In this document: positions 16,592-28,318 of the stretch, in pieces
Position numbering within the stretch: the first letter of the stretch is position 1
How the letters are laid out: every line of letters begins with the position of its first letter
From: Rothia halotolerans
GTDB taxonomy: Bacteria; Actinomycetota; Actinomycetes; Actinomycetales; Micrococcaceae
Direction: 5' to 3'
Assembly: GCF_004136635.1 (NCBI RefSeq)
Contig: NZ_NOIU01000002.1
Span: forward strand, 186,001 to 250,000
Length of the DNA stretch: 64,000 nucleotides
Translations under genes and position numbers: made by a program
The notes under the pieces: model-generated
Told to the model about the DNA's origin: nothing
Database searches by the model: none
Seen by the model: only the letters and a program-made list of their open reading frames with translations

Positions 16592-18108
16592 TGGGGCCGG
16601 GGGACGAGTTCGAGCTGGAGCTGGGGGCGATCGCCCACGGCGGGGCGAGCATCGGCAGGCACGAGGGGCGGGTCGTCTTCGTCCGCCACGGGATCCCCGG
16701 GGAGCGGGTCCGGGTGCGGGTCGAGGAGATGGGCCCTCGAGGGCGCTTCGCGACGGCGCGGCTGCTGGAGGTCCTCGAGCCCTCGCCGAGCCGCCGTCCC
16801 CATACCTGGCCCGCGGCCGACGCCCTGCTCTGCGAGGATCCGGTGGGCGGCGTCGAGTACGGGCACATGGAGCCCGCGGCCCAGCGCGAGCTGAAGGCCG
16901 AGGTGCTGCGCGAGCAGCTGACCCGCCTCGGCGGGCTGGCCGGGCACGACCCGGCGGTGCGCGGCCTCGAGGTCCTCCCCGCGCCGGGGGACGAGGAGGG
17001 CGCGGCCGGCTGGCGGACCCGGGTGCACTTCGCCGTGGACGAGTCCGGCCGCCTGGGGATGCACCCCCACCACGGCTCCGCGATCCTCCCCGTCGAGGAG
17101 TTCCCGCTGGCCGTGCCCGCGATCAACGGGCTCGGCCTGTGGCGCGGGCGCTGGCCCGGAGCGGAGCGGATCGACGTCGCCGCCCCCGCCGACGGCGGCC
17201 GGCCGCTGCTGGTCTTCACCACCCGTCCCGACGTCGAGGTGCCCGCGACGGCCCGGGAGCTGGACGAGGAGCTCGGGCGGATCCTCCCGACCGGGGCCGA
17301 CGTCTCCGCCGTGGTGCGGCAGGCGGCGGTGCCGGGGCGGGGCCGCGGCGACCGCCCGGATCCGGTGACGCTGCGCGGGCAGGCGCGGGTCGAGGAGACG
17401 GTGCCCGACGTCGTCGCCGGCCCGGCGGCGCCCCGCCTGGGGTTCCGCGTCGGCGCCGGGGGCTTCTGGCAGATCCATCGCGCGGCGCCGGAGCTGCTGG
17501 CCGCCGAGGTGGCCGCCGCCAGCGGCCTGCGGGCCGGGGAGACCGCGTGGGACCTCTACGGCGGGGCGGGGCTGTTCGCGGCGGTCCTCGCGAGTCAGGT
17601 GGGCGCGGAAGGATCCGTCTGGACGGTCGAGGGCTCTCCGGTCACCTCCGCCGACGCCGCGGAGAACCTGCGGCCCGGCGGGACGGCGCGCGGGGCCGCC
17701 TCGGCGGGGGCGCGGATCCTCGCGACCCGGGCCGGGGTCGAGAGGGCGCTGGCCGCCCACGCCGGGGGGCGAGCCGGCGGCAGGGCCGGGGCGGCTGCCT
17801 CGGGCGCGTCCTCGCGCCGGCGGGGTCGCGGGCACGGCAGGGGAGCGCCGGTGGAGACGCTGCCGGGGCGGCCCGACGTCGTCGTGCTGGATCCCCCGCG
17901 GCAGGGAGCCGGGCGGGAGGCGATCGAGGCGATCGCGGCCTGCGGGGCCCGGCGCATCGTCTACGTCGCGTGCGACCCGGCCGCGCTCGGGCGCGACGCC
18001 GGCTACCTGCGCGGCCTGGGCTGGGCGCCGCGCTCGGTCCGGGGGCTGGACCTCTACCCGGGCACCCACCACCTCGAGGCGGTCGCGGTCTTCGAGGCGG
18101 AGCGCTGA
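16591..18108 (+). CDS. Class I SAM-dependent RNA methyltransferase with TRAM domain (TrmA/RlmD family)
   Basis: 505 residues. An N-terminal TRAM/OB domain (about 5-65; GAIAHGGASIGRHEGRVVFV) is followed by a central domain and a C-terminal methyltransferase domain. Key motifs are the SAM-binding DLYGGAGLFAAVLA, the DPPRQGAGREAI motif and the catalytic cysteine in VYVACDPAALGRD, which forms the covalent link to C6 of the target uridine before C5 methylation. Which RNA it modifies is not evident. A basic Gly/Arg/Ala-rich insertion (about 390-425) interrupts the methyltransferase fold. The start ATG overlaps the permease stop (TGATG). Confidence 0.93.
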   Translation: MGPGDEFELELGAIAHGGASIGRHEGRVVFVRHGIPGERVRVRVEEMGPRGRFATARLLEVLEPSPSRRPHTWPAADALLCEDPVGGVEYGHMEPAAQRELKAEVLREQLTRLGGLAGHDPAVRGLEVLPAPGDEEGAAGWRTRVHFAVDESGRLGMHPHHGSAILPVEEFPLAVPAINGLGLWRGRWPGAERIDVAAPADGGRPLLVFTTRPDVEVPATARELDEELGRILPTGADVSAVVRQAAVPGRGRGDRPDPVTLRGQARVEETVPDVVAGPAAPRLGFRVGAGGFWQIHRAAPELLAAEVAAASGLRAGETAWDLYGGAGLFAAVLASQVGAEGSVWTVEGSPVTSADAAENLRPGGTARGAASAGARILATRAGVERALAAHAGGRAGGRAGAAASGASSRRRGRGHGRGAPVETLPGRPDVVVLDPPRQGAGREAIEAIAACGARRIVYVACDPAALGRDAGYLRGLGWAPRSVRGLDLYPGTHHLEAVAVFEAER

Positions 18109-18126
18109 GTCCGCGGTGTGAAGGCG

Positions 18127-18152
18127 CCCCGGGGCCGGGTTCCCGGGGTTTT
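18127..18152 (+). terminator. Intrinsic terminator
   Basis: CCCCGGG (18127-18133) pairs with CCCGGGG (18142-18148) and is followed directly by TTTT (18149-18152), closing the permease/methyltransferase operon before acnA. Confidence 0.6.
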
Positions 18153-18362
18153 CCGCCGCCACACCGGCCCCGACTCGGGATCGTCGGCCGTAAGCGGGTA
18201 GACTGCTGGACGAAGGCTTAGTGGCACAGTGTCTCCAAAGGTTTTGCATCACACCTACCTCACTTCGGCGTTCTACACACGACGCGACGGAACAGCTAGG
18301 ACTCGGCCGGGGGACGCGCTACGACGCCTGAGTAAGAACAGTGGCGAGAGGAGTCCCACGCA

Positions 18363-21170
<2,808 letters not shown>

Positions 21171-21181
21171 ACCGTAGACTT

Positions 21182-21246
21182 GGTGCGGGAGGCTCCCCGG
21201 AGCCTCCCGCACCGCCTCACGGCGGGGGAGCTACCCCGCCTTTTTT
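21182..21246 (+). terminator. Tandem terminator after acnA
   Basis: A 15-bp perfect hairpin, GGTGCGGGAGGCTCC/GGAGCCTCCCGCACC (21182-21213), is followed by a second hairpin, GGCGGGG/CCCCGCC (21221-21240), ending in a T6 tract (21241-21246), the classical intrinsic-terminator form. Confidence 0.85.
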
Positions 21247-21292
21247 GTCGTCTTGACCCGGCCCGGGCGGGGGCTGGTCACTAGGAGTAGAT

Positions 21293-23251
21293 GTGGGAAT
21301 TCTTGAGAGCATCCAGGAGCCTCGGGACCTGAGGAGCCTGGGCCCGGAGGAGCTGGAGCGGCTGGTCACGGAGATCCGCGAGTTCCTCATCCGCAACGTC
21401 TCCGCCACGGGCGGGCACCTCGGCCCCAACCTGGGAGTCATCGAGCTGACCCTGGGCATCCACCGCGTCTTCGACTCGCCCCGCGACTCGATCGTCTTCG
21501 ACACCGGGCACCAGTCCTACGTCCACAAGCTCGTGACCGGCCGCCAGGACTTCTCGCGGCTGCGCCAGAAGGGCGGCCTCTCCGGCTACCCGGAGCGGGC
21601 GGAGTCGGTGCACGACATCGTCCAGTCCTCCCACGCCTCCTCCTCCCTGTCCTGGCTGGACGGGATCTCCCGCGCCCGGCGGCTGATGGGCGAGGACGAC
21701 CGCTGGGCCGTCGCGGTGGTGGGCGACGGCGCCCTGACCGGCGGCATGACCTGGGAGGCCGTCAACAACATCGCGGCGGACAAGAACCGGCGCGCCGTCA
21801 TCGTGGTCAACGACAACGGCCGCTCCTACGCCCCCACCGTGGGCGGCTTCGCCAACCACCTGGCGGACATCCAGCAGGGCTTCCAGCAGTCGATGGACAA
21901 GGTCCGCACCGACCGCCGCTACGACAGGACGCTGGACCTCATGCGCCGCGGCCTGCACCGGGCGGGGACGCCGGGGGAGATGGTCTACCGCGCCCTGCAC
22001 GGGATGAAGGCGGGCCTGAAGGACGTCATGGTCCCGCACGGGATCTTCGAGGACGTCGGGATGAAGTACCTCGGCCCCATCGACGGGCACGACCTCGAGG
22101 CCCTCGAGTCCGCGCTGACCTCGGCGAAGAACTACGGCGGCCCCGTGATCGTCCACGCCATCACGGAGAAGGGCCACGGCTACGCGCCGGCCCGTGCCGA
22201 CGACGCCGACCAGTTCCACGCCGTCGGGAAGATCGACCCCCTCACCGGCGAGGCCGCGCCCAAGGGGCCGGGCCGCTCCTGGACCTCGGTGTTCGGCGAG
22301 GAGATCGCCCGGATCGCCGGGGAGCGGGAGGACGTCGTCGGGATCACCGGCGCCATGACCATCCCGGTGGGACTGAAGCAGCTGGCCGCCGAGCGCCCGG
22401 ACCGGGTCATCGACGTCGGCATCGCCGAGCAGCACGCCGTGACGATGTCCGCGGGCCTGGCCTTCGGCGGCATGCACCCGGTGATCGCGCTGTACGCGAC
22501 CTTCCTGAACCGCGGGTTCGACCAGCTGCTGATGGACGTCGCGCTGCACCGGGCCGGCGTCACCATCGTGCTCGACCGCTCCGGGGTGACCGGGCCGGAC
22601 GGGCCGAGCCACCACGGCCAGTGGGACCTCGCCCTGCTGCAGATCATCCCGCACCTGCACCTGGCCGCCCCGCGCGACGCCGTCCGCTTGCGCGAGGAGC
22701 TCCGGGAGGCCGTCGCGATCTCGGACGCCCCCACCGTGGTGCGCTACCCCAAGGGCAACGTGGGGGAGGACATCGAGGCCGTCGAGCGGCTGCACGACGG
22801 TGCCGAGGTCCTGGTGCGCTCCGGCGCGCCCGAGGAGGAGAAGGACGTGCTGATCATCTCGGTCGGCGCGATGGCGGAGCTGTCCCTGGGGATCGCGGAT
22901 CGGCTGCGGGAGGAGGGAGTGAACGTCACGGTGCTGGACCCGCGATGGGTGATCCCGGTCCCGGGATCGGTCATCGAGCAGGCCGCGGCGCACCGGATCG
23001 TCGTGGTGATCGAGGACGGCGTGCGGGCCGGCGGCGTCGGCTCCCGGATCCGGCAGGAGATGCGCTCGGCGGGGGTGGACACGGCCCTCAGCGAGGTGGG
23101 TCTTCCCGCCGAGTTCCTGGAGCACGCCTCCCGCCAGGAGGTCCTGGAGGACGCCGGGCTGACCGCGGAGCGCATCACGCGCTCGACGCTGGAGCAGCTC
23201 GCAGGGCACCAGGTGCCCTACGCCCGGGCGGCCCGCCCCCGCGCGATCTGA
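21293..23251 (+). CDS. dxs: 1-deoxy-D-xylulose-5-phosphate synthase
   Basis: 652 residues. Thiamine-diphosphate enzyme condensing pyruvate and glyceraldehyde 3-phosphate, the first step of the MEP isoprenoid pathway. Visible motifs: SATGGHLGPNLGVIELT, FDTGHQSYVHK, the TPP/Mg motif GDGALTGGMTWEAVNN, and the catalytic glutamate in DVGIAEQHAVTMSAG; the transketolase C-terminal domain ends the protein. The GTG start is set by AGGAG (21283-21287) at proper spacing. An overlapping ATG at 21291 is in a different frame. The gene stands alone behind the acnA terminator and is convergent with the Rieske gene. Confidence 0.97.
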   Translation: MGILESIQEPRDLRSLGPEELERLVTEIREFLIRNVSATGGHLGPNLGVIELTLGIHRVFDSPRDSIVFDTGHQSYVHKLVTGRQDFSRLRQKGGLSGYPERAESVHDIVQSSHASSSLSWLDGISRARRLMGEDDRWAVAVVGDGALTGGMTWEAVNNIAADKNRRAVIVVNDNGRSYAPTVGGFANHLADIQQGFQQSMDKVRTDRRYDRTLDLMRRGLHRAGTPGEMVYRALHGMKAGLKDVMVPHGIFEDVGMKYLGPIDGHDLEALESALTSAKNYGGPVIVHAITEKGHGYAPARADDADQFHAVGKIDPLTGEAAPKGPGRSWTSVFGEEIARIAGEREDVVGITGAMTIPVGLKQLAAERPDRVIDVGIAEQHAVTMSAGLAFGGMHPVIALYATFLNRGFDQLLMDVALHRAGVTIVLDRSGVTGPDGPSHHGQWDLALLQIIPHLHLAAPRDAVRLREELREAVAISDAPTVVRYPKGNVGEDIEAVERLHDGAEVLVRSGAPEEEKDVLIISVGAMAELSLGIADRLREEGVNVTVLDPRWVIPVPGSVIEQAAAHRIVVVIEDGVRAGGVGSRIRQEMRSAGVDTALSEVGLPAEFLEHASRQEVLEDAGLTAERITRSTLEQLAGHQVPYARAARPRAI

Positions 23252-23330
23252 GGGACGCCCTCCGGCAGTGCCCGGCGGAGCACGGTCGCCGGTGGGCGGC
23301 CCCGCTCCGGCGGCGCCCTCAGCCGCCGCA
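23252..23330. terminator. Imperfect hairpin between convergent dxs and Rieske gene
   Basis: TGAGGGACGCC...CCGG after the dxs stop can pair with CCGGCGGCGCCCTCA at about 23308-23322. The stem has mismatches, and the intervening region has its own GC-rich pairing. A likely bidirectional terminator, not certain. Confidence 0.4.
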
Positions 23331-23346
23331 TGGATCGACGGAGGCC

Positions 23347-23853
23347 TCAGCCGCCGATGACGAGCCGGCCCCCAGAGACGGAGACCGCGTACTCGGGCAG
23401 CGGCTCGGGGGCGGGCCCGCCCTGCACCGAGCCGTCCTCGGGGGAGAACTTCGAGGAGTGGCAGGGGCAGACGATCTCGGATCCCTGCACGTTCAACGTG
23501 CAGCCCTGGTGGGTGCACGCTGAGCTGAAGGCCCTGAACTCGCCCTCGGCGGGCTGGGTGAGCATGGCGGTGAACCCCTGCTCGGTGGCCTTCAGCGCGC
23601 CCCCGAGCGGGACGTCGGCCGCCGCGGCCAGGTCCACCGGCTCGCCGCCCTCCGGCGCGCCGTCGCCGTCCCCGTCCTCCTCGCTCCCGCCGCAGGCGGC
23701 CAGCAGCCCGGCGGAGCCGGCGAGCAGGCCCGCCCCGGCGATGGCGCGGCGCCTGCTGGGCGGGCACCCCCCGCAGTCCTCGGCGGCTCCTGCCGGGCTC
23801 TGGCGGGCTCCCCGCGGGGCGGTCTCGGACAGGTCGTGCTCGACGTCGGTCAT
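23347..23853 (-). CDS. Tat-exported Rieske [2Fe-2S] lipoprotein
   Basis: 168 residues. The N-terminus carries a twin-arginine signal (SRRRAIAGAGLLAGSAGLL) ending in a lipobox, LAAC (Cys54), so the protein should be folded in the cytosol, exported by Tat and lipid-anchored outside. The mature protein has an acidic Gly/Asp/Glu-rich linker, then a Rieske domain with both cluster motifs: Cys113-Thr-His115 (CTHQGC) and Cys129-Pro-Cys-His132 (CPCHSSKF), plus the disulfide cysteines 118 and 131. Small Rieske lipoproteins are thought to carry electrons for envelope redox reactions; the partner is not encoded nearby. Confidence 0.9.
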   Translation of the reverse strand: MTDVEHDLSETAPRGARQSPAGAAEDCGGCPPSRRRAIAGAGLLAGSAGLLAACGGSEEDGDGDGAPEGGEPVDLAAAADVPLGGALKATEQGFTAMLTQPAEGEFRAFSSACTHQGCTLNVQGSEIVCPCHSSKFSPEDGSVQGGPAPEPLPEYAVSVSGGRLVIGG

Positions 23854-23898
23854 ACGGTCCTCGGCTCGTAGGGACGGACCGCGCCGTGCGTTGCGCCC

Positions 23899-26073
23899 TC
23901 AGCGGCTCCTGCGCCGCTCGAAGGCGCCGACGCGGTCGAGGTAAGGGGTGATGCCGCCGTTGAAGAACGGCCAGCCGGCCCCGAGGATCATGGCCAGGTC
24001 GATGTCCTGCCGATCCGGGACCACGCCCTCCTCCAGCATACGAGAGATCTCCGAGGCGAGGGCGTCCTCCAGGTGGCGGCGGAGTGTCGCGGCCGAGGGC
24101 GCATCCTCCTCCTCGAGGCCGAATTCCCCGACGACGCCGGCCGCCGGATCGCTCCACCCGCCGCCCCGGCCCGCGAGCGGGCGCACGCCCTCCTCCTCGA
24201 GCCGGGACAGCACGGGCGAGAGGTGGAAGCGGTCGCCGTGGTGCGTCCGCAGCGACTCGAGCAGGTGGACGGCGATCGGCAGGCCCACGAGGTCGATCAG
24301 CGCCAGCGGGCCCATCGGCAGGCCGAGCGGGGCGTAGGCCTCGTCGATGCGCTCGGGCGGGGCGCCGGCGTCGATCGCCCGGCCCTGCTCCGACAGGACC
24401 GCCCCCAGCACGCGGTTGACGACGAAGCCGGAGGAGTCCCGCGCCCCGACCGGCGTCTTGCCCAGGCGCCGGGCGAGCTCGAAGGCCGTGGCCAGCGCCC
24501 GGTCCGACGTCGTCCCCGTGCGCACGATCTCCACCAGCGGCATCGCCGCCACCGGGTTGAAGAAGTGGATCCCGACGACGCGCTCCGGGTGCCGCAGCCC
24601 CTCGGCCATCTCCGTCACCAGTAGGGAGGAGGTGTTGGTCGCGAGGATGCAGTCCGGCCGGACCACCCGCTCGAGCTCCGCGAAGACCCGCTGCTTGACC
24701 CCGATCTCCTCGAACACGGCCTCGATCACGAGGTCGCAGTCCTCGAAGCCCGAGGTCCCGACCCGGCCCGTGACCAGCTCGCCCAGCTGCTCGGACTCGC
24801 GCGGGGAGAGCCGTCCCCGCTCCACGCGCTGGGCCAGCTCGCCCCGGATGTGCTCCAGGCCGCGCTCGACCCGCTCGCGGTCGACGTCGCTGATCATCAC
24901 CGGCACGCGCAGCCGGGTGAGGAAGAGCACGGCCAGCTGGGCCGCCATCAGCCCCGCGCCGACGACGCCCACGCGCCCCACGTGGGCCGGACGGGTCTCG
25001 GGCGGGACCATCGAGGGATGCCGCCCGCGCCGCTGCACCAGCTCGAGCATGGCGTAGATCGCGGCGGGCAGCTGCTCCCCGGCCACGAGGCGCCCGAGGG
25101 CCTCGACCTGGGCGCGGCGCGAGGCGGCGCGGTCCTGGGTCGGCGAGTCGGCGAAGAGCCGGAGGGCCGCGGCGCAGGCCTCGCTGGCCCCCGAGGTCTT
25201 GCGCTCGAAGAGCCGATGGGCCCGCTCCAGGGCCCGGTCCCAGGCCGCCTCGGTCTCCCCGAGCCCGGCGGCCTCGGCCGCGCCGGTGGCCTCGAGGCTC
25301 CACAGCGGGGCGTCCGGGTCCAGGGCCCCGGCCCGGTCCACCGCGGTCTGCCCGGCCACGACGCCGGCGAACCAGCCGATCGCCTCCCGGCGGGCGGCGT
25401 CGGAGCCGGCGGCGGACTCCGTCAGTGCGTCCACGACGCCGAGCTCGGCCGCCCGCTCCGCCGTCAGCGTCCTGCCGCCGGTGAGCGGGTCCTCGAAGAT
25501 CACCCCGGCCGCGAGCTCGGGGCCGATCAGGCGCGGCAGCGCGAAGATCCCGCCCCAGCCCGGCACGAGCCCCAGCCGGACCTCGGGGAGCCCGAGGCCG
25601 GTGACGCCGGGATGGCTGATCCGGTAGTCCGCGGCCAGCGCGAGCTCCAGGCCTCCGCCGAGCGCGGTGCCGTTGACCCGGGCGCAGGTGGGCACGGGCA
25701 GGGCCCGCACGGCTTCGACCACCGCGTGGCCCATCTCGCCCAGCAGCTCCAGCGGCGCCCCGGCCTCGCGCAGGCCGGCGACCAGCGAGAGGTCCGCGCC
25801 GGCCGCGAAGACCGGGTCCGTGCCCTCGAGGAGCACGGCGGAGACCTCGCCCGCCTCCGCGTCGCGCCGGGTCTGCTCGAGGGCCTTGAGCAGGGCCAGC
25901 AGGGAGCGGGGGCCCAGCGTCTCGGGCCGCCGCTCGACGTCGTTGTGCAGCGTGAGGATCTCGAGCCGGCCCCCGCCGGAGGGGAGGTCCACGACCTCGC
26001 GCCGGACGTGCGTCACGGTCTCCTGCGGGCAGAGGTCGGTCAGGGGCGCGTACTGCGCGGCGGGGTCGGTCAC
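23899..26073 (-). CDS. 3-hydroxyacyl-CoA dehydrogenase / enoyl-CoA hydratase (FadB-like)
   Basis: 724 residues from a GTG with AAAGGAC upstream. The N-terminal crotonase domain (about 20-215: oxyanion loop GADLSLVAG, GGLELALAADYR, GLPEVRLGLVPGWGG) hydrates trans-2-enoyl-CoA. The NAD-binding domain (about 335-515: GVVGAGLMAAQLAVLFL, NTSSLLVTEMA, GIHFFNPVAAMPLVEIV) and dehydrogenase C-terminal domains (about 515-720) oxidise the 3-hydroxyacyl-CoA. It is the alpha subunit of a beta-oxidation complex. In related genomes a thiolase gene usually sits between this gene and RNase D; here only 59 bases separate them, so thiolase must be elsewhere. Confidence 0.93.
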   Translation of the reverse strand: MTDPAAQYAPLTDLCPQETVTHVRREVVDLPSGGGRLEILTLHNDVERRPETLGPRSLLALLKALEQTRRDAEAGEVSAVLLEGTDPVFAAGADLSLVAGLREAGAPLELLGEMGHAVVEAVRALPVPTCARVNGTALGGGLELALAADYRISHPGVTGLGLPEVRLGLVPGWGGIFALPRLIGPELAAGVIFEDPLTGGRTLTAERAAELGVVDALTESAAGSDAARREAIGWFAGVVAGQTAVDRAGALDPDAPLWSLEATGAAEAAGLGETEAAWDRALERAHRLFERKTSGASEACAAALRLFADSPTQDRAASRRAQVEALGRLVAGEQLPAAIYAMLELVQRRGRHPSMVPPETRPAHVGRVGVVGAGLMAAQLAVLFLTRLRVPVMISDVDRERVERGLEHIRGELAQRVERGRLSPRESEQLGELVTGRVGTSGFEDCDLVIEAVFEEIGVKQRVFAELERVVRPDCILATNTSSLLVTEMAEGLRHPERVVGIHFFNPVAAMPLVEIVRTGTTSDRALATAFELARRLGKTPVGARDSSGFVVNRVLGAVLSEQGRAIDAGAPPERIDEAYAPLGLPMGPLALIDLVGLPIAVHLLESLRTHHGDRFHLSPVLSRLEEEGVRPLAGRGGGWSDPAAGVVGEFGLEEEDAPSAATLRRHLEDALASEISRMLEEGVVPDRQDIDLAMILGAGWPFFNGGITPYLDRVGAFERRRSR

Positions 26074-26132
26074 GATCGTCCTTTGCGGTCGGGGGCGATT
26101 GCGACCAGCTTAGCTGTAGCCGAGGTCACAAA

Positions 26133-27446
26133 CTAGTCGGTACCCGCGGTATCGTCAGTCGCTGCCCCGACCGCGGGGACGAGCAGGGGCAGGGTGTTGC
26201 GGATCTGCCACTCCCTCGCGCCCAGCTCCCGCAGCGCCCCCTCGATCTCCTCGGGCCCGGCGCCGGCGTGGTCCCAGCACAGGCGGCGCAGATGGTCCGG
26301 GGTGAGCAGGTTCTCCTGGGGCAGGCCGAGCCGCTCGGCGCCGGCGAGGACCTCCTCGCGGGCCGCCGTGAGCGCCCGGGCGGCCTCGGGGCGCTTGGCC
26401 GACCACGCCTTGACCGGCGGGGGAGCGCTGCTCGGCAGGTGCACCGGAACGGGCTCGGGGTCGGCGAGGGCCTCCTGCACGGCGCGGATCCAGCGCACCG
26501 CCTCGCGCTTGATGAGCTTGGTGTGGAAGCCGGGGATGCGCTGCAGGGCGGGCACCGTGCGCGGCATGGCCCGGGCCGCGGCGATCAGGGCGGAGTCGCC
26601 CAGCAGGCGCTTGGGGGCGATGTCCTTGGCGCGGGCGAGGTGCTCCCGCTCCCACCACAGGTTGCGCAGGGCGGTCAGCTGGCGTGGGGAGCGCAGGGCG
26701 CGCAGGCCCTTGGTCCGGCGCCAGCGCTCCGGGTCCTCGGCGGGCTCGGGAGCCGCGCACAGCGCCTCGAACTCCTCCTCGGCCCAGGCCAGCTTGCCCT
26801 GCTCCTCGAGCAGCTCGGCCACCGCCTCGCGCAGGTCGCCCAGCAGCTCGACGTCGAGCGCGGCGTAGTTCAGCCAGGGCCGGGGCAGGGGGCGCTGGGA
26901 CCAGTCGGCGGCCGAGTGCTCCTTGGCCAGCCGGTAGCCCAGGATCTCCTCGGTCATGGCGCCGAGGCTGACCCGGGGGAGGCCGGCGAGGCGCCCGGCG
27001 AGCTCGGTGTCGAAGAGGCTGCGGGGGCGCATCCCGGTCTGGCGCAGGCTCGGAAGGTCCTGCGTCGAGGCGTGGATGATCCACTCGGCGTCCGCCAGGG
27101 CCTCGTCGAGGGGCTCGAGGTCCTCGAACGCCTCGGGGTCGATCAGCAGGATGGGGGAGTCGCCGCGCTTGACCTGCACCAGGAAGGGGCGCTGGCCGTA
27201 GCGGATGCCGGAGGCGCGCTCGGTGTCGATCGCGGCGGGGCCCTCGTGCGAGGCCAGGACGTCCGCTGCCTGCTCCAGTCCGCGCTGGGTGTCGATGACG
27301 TCGGGGACGCCCGCGAAGGGGGCGTCGAGGCGGACGACCTCCGGGATGCTGAGCTCGGGGTCCAGCCCCAGCTCCTCCGCGGAGGAGAGCGAGCTCTTAC
27401 CGTAGGCGAGGGGGTCCGCCGCCGCGAGCTGCCGGTCCTCGGTCAT
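26133..27446 (-). CDS. HRDC-domain ribonuclease D family 3'-5' exonuclease
   Basis: 437 residues. The DEDD exonuclease domain (about 50-235) shows the first acidic pair in AAIDTERASG (Asp74, Glu76), the second-motif aspartate in IHASTQDLPSL and the third in YAALDVELL. An HRDC domain (about 250-335) follows, then a second helical HRDC-like C-terminal domain. Members trim the 3' ends of structured RNA. The gene is 70 bases downstream of DUF3000 on the same strand, an order conserved in actinobacteria. Confidence 0.93.
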   Translation of the reverse strand: MTEDRQLAAADPLAYGKSSLSSAEELGLDPELSIPEVVRLDAPFAGVPDVIDTQRGLEQAADVLASHEGPAAIDTERASGIRYGQRPFLVQVKRGDSPILLIDPEAFEDLEPLDEALADAEWIIHASTQDLPSLRQTGMRPRSLFDTELAGRLAGLPRVSLGAMTEEILGYRLAKEHSAADWSQRPLPRPWLNYAALDVELLGDLREAVAELLEEQGKLAWAEEEFEALCAAPEPAEDPERWRRTKGLRALRSPRQLTALRNLWWEREHLARAKDIAPKRLLGDSALIAAARAMPRTVPALQRIPGFHTKLIKREAVRWIRAVQEALADPEPVPVHLPSSAPPPVKAWSAKRPEAARALTAAREEVLAGAERLGLPQENLLTPDHLRRLCWDHAGAGPEEIEGALRELGAREWQIRNTLPLLVPAVGAATDDTAGTD

Positions 27447-27516
27447 GACTGGATCACGGGCTGGTTTCCATCCTTCGCTTCTCGCCGACGTGCCGGCCGC
27501 GCGTGGACGGCCAGGA

Positions 27517-28239
27517 CTAGTTTAGGCCATGGACCGGACGCGGCCGCGCGGGGCCCTCGTCTCCCGCGGGCGGGCGGGCGCCCTGCTCGTGGAAGGGGCG
27601 GCCGTGCTCCGGAGCGGGGCGCGCCGGCTCGGGCTTGGGGCGGTCGTGCTGCGGCGCAGGACCGGCAGGCTCGGGAGCGGAGCGGGCCGGCTCGGGCGGC
27701 AGGCCGGCGCAGACGCCGACGAGGTCGCCCCAGGCCTCCAGGTGCCGGCGCATGTCCGGCCCCTGCGGGGTCCAGGAGGCGCGCAGCTCGATCTCGGTGC
27801 TCTGCTGGCCTCCGGACAGGGAGCCGAAGCCGTGGGAGAAGGAGCGGGTCGCCGTCCCGGCCGCGTGCGCGTGGAGCGCGCCGCGGCCCTCGAGCGCCTC
27901 GAGCAGCCAGTCCCACGCGACCTGGGAGAAGAGCTCGTCGGAGACGACGTCGGGCTCGACGGCGGCGCGGAGGTAGGTCACCACGCGCAGGTCCCCGCCC
28001 CACGGCTCCGGGCCGGCGGGGTCGTGCAGCAGGATGAACCGCCCGGTCGCGAGCGGGCGGTCGGCGTCGTGCGGATCCTGGACCCCCGCCGAGAAGCTCA
28101 CGCCGTGCGGTGCCAGGCGGGCCGGGGAGGGCTGGCGGGAGGACAGGCGCAGGCCCGGCCGGAGCCGTGCATGTCCCAGCTGGTCCAGCGCTTCGCTGAA
28201 CCGGCGCGGCGTCTCCGGACGGGCTGCTTCGATGCTCAC
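27517..28239 (-). CDS. DUF3000 family protein
   Basis: 240 residues from a GTG (GTGAGCATCGAAGC). The conserved DUF3000 core (about 10-190) includes PHGVSFSAGV, GRFILLHDPAGPEPWGG and a long beta-rich segment ending in the DLVGVCAGLPPEP helix. The last ~55 residues are a low-complexity tail with a repeated PxPEP/RPAPEHGRP pattern, not part of the family. Actinobacterial, function unknown, no membrane segment or catalytic motif recognised. It precedes RNase D in a probable operon. Confidence 0.9.
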   Translation of the reverse strand: MSIEAARPETPRRFSEALDQLGHARLRPGLRLSSRQPSPARLAPHGVSFSAGVQDPHDADRPLATGRFILLHDPAGPEPWGGDLRVVTYLRAAVEPDVVSDELFSQVAWDWLLEALEGRGALHAHAAGTATRSFSHGFGSLSGGQQSTEIELRASWTPQGPDMRRHLEAWGDLVGVCAGLPPEPARSAPEPAGPAPQHDRPKPEPARPAPEHGRPFHEQGARPPAGDEGPARPRPVHGLN

Positions 28240-28318
28240 GCCCTCAGGCTATGCTCGCCCCGCGACGCCGTCCGGTTGCCACGCCGAGCCGCTCGGTACT
28301 GATGGGTACCGTCCGGTA

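Noticed and set aside
21281-25303. A ~1340-codon minus-strand open frame opposite dxs and across the FadB region
   Set aside because: Low-complexity translation that conflicts with dxs, the Rieske gene and the FadB-like gene, all of which have clear family motifs.
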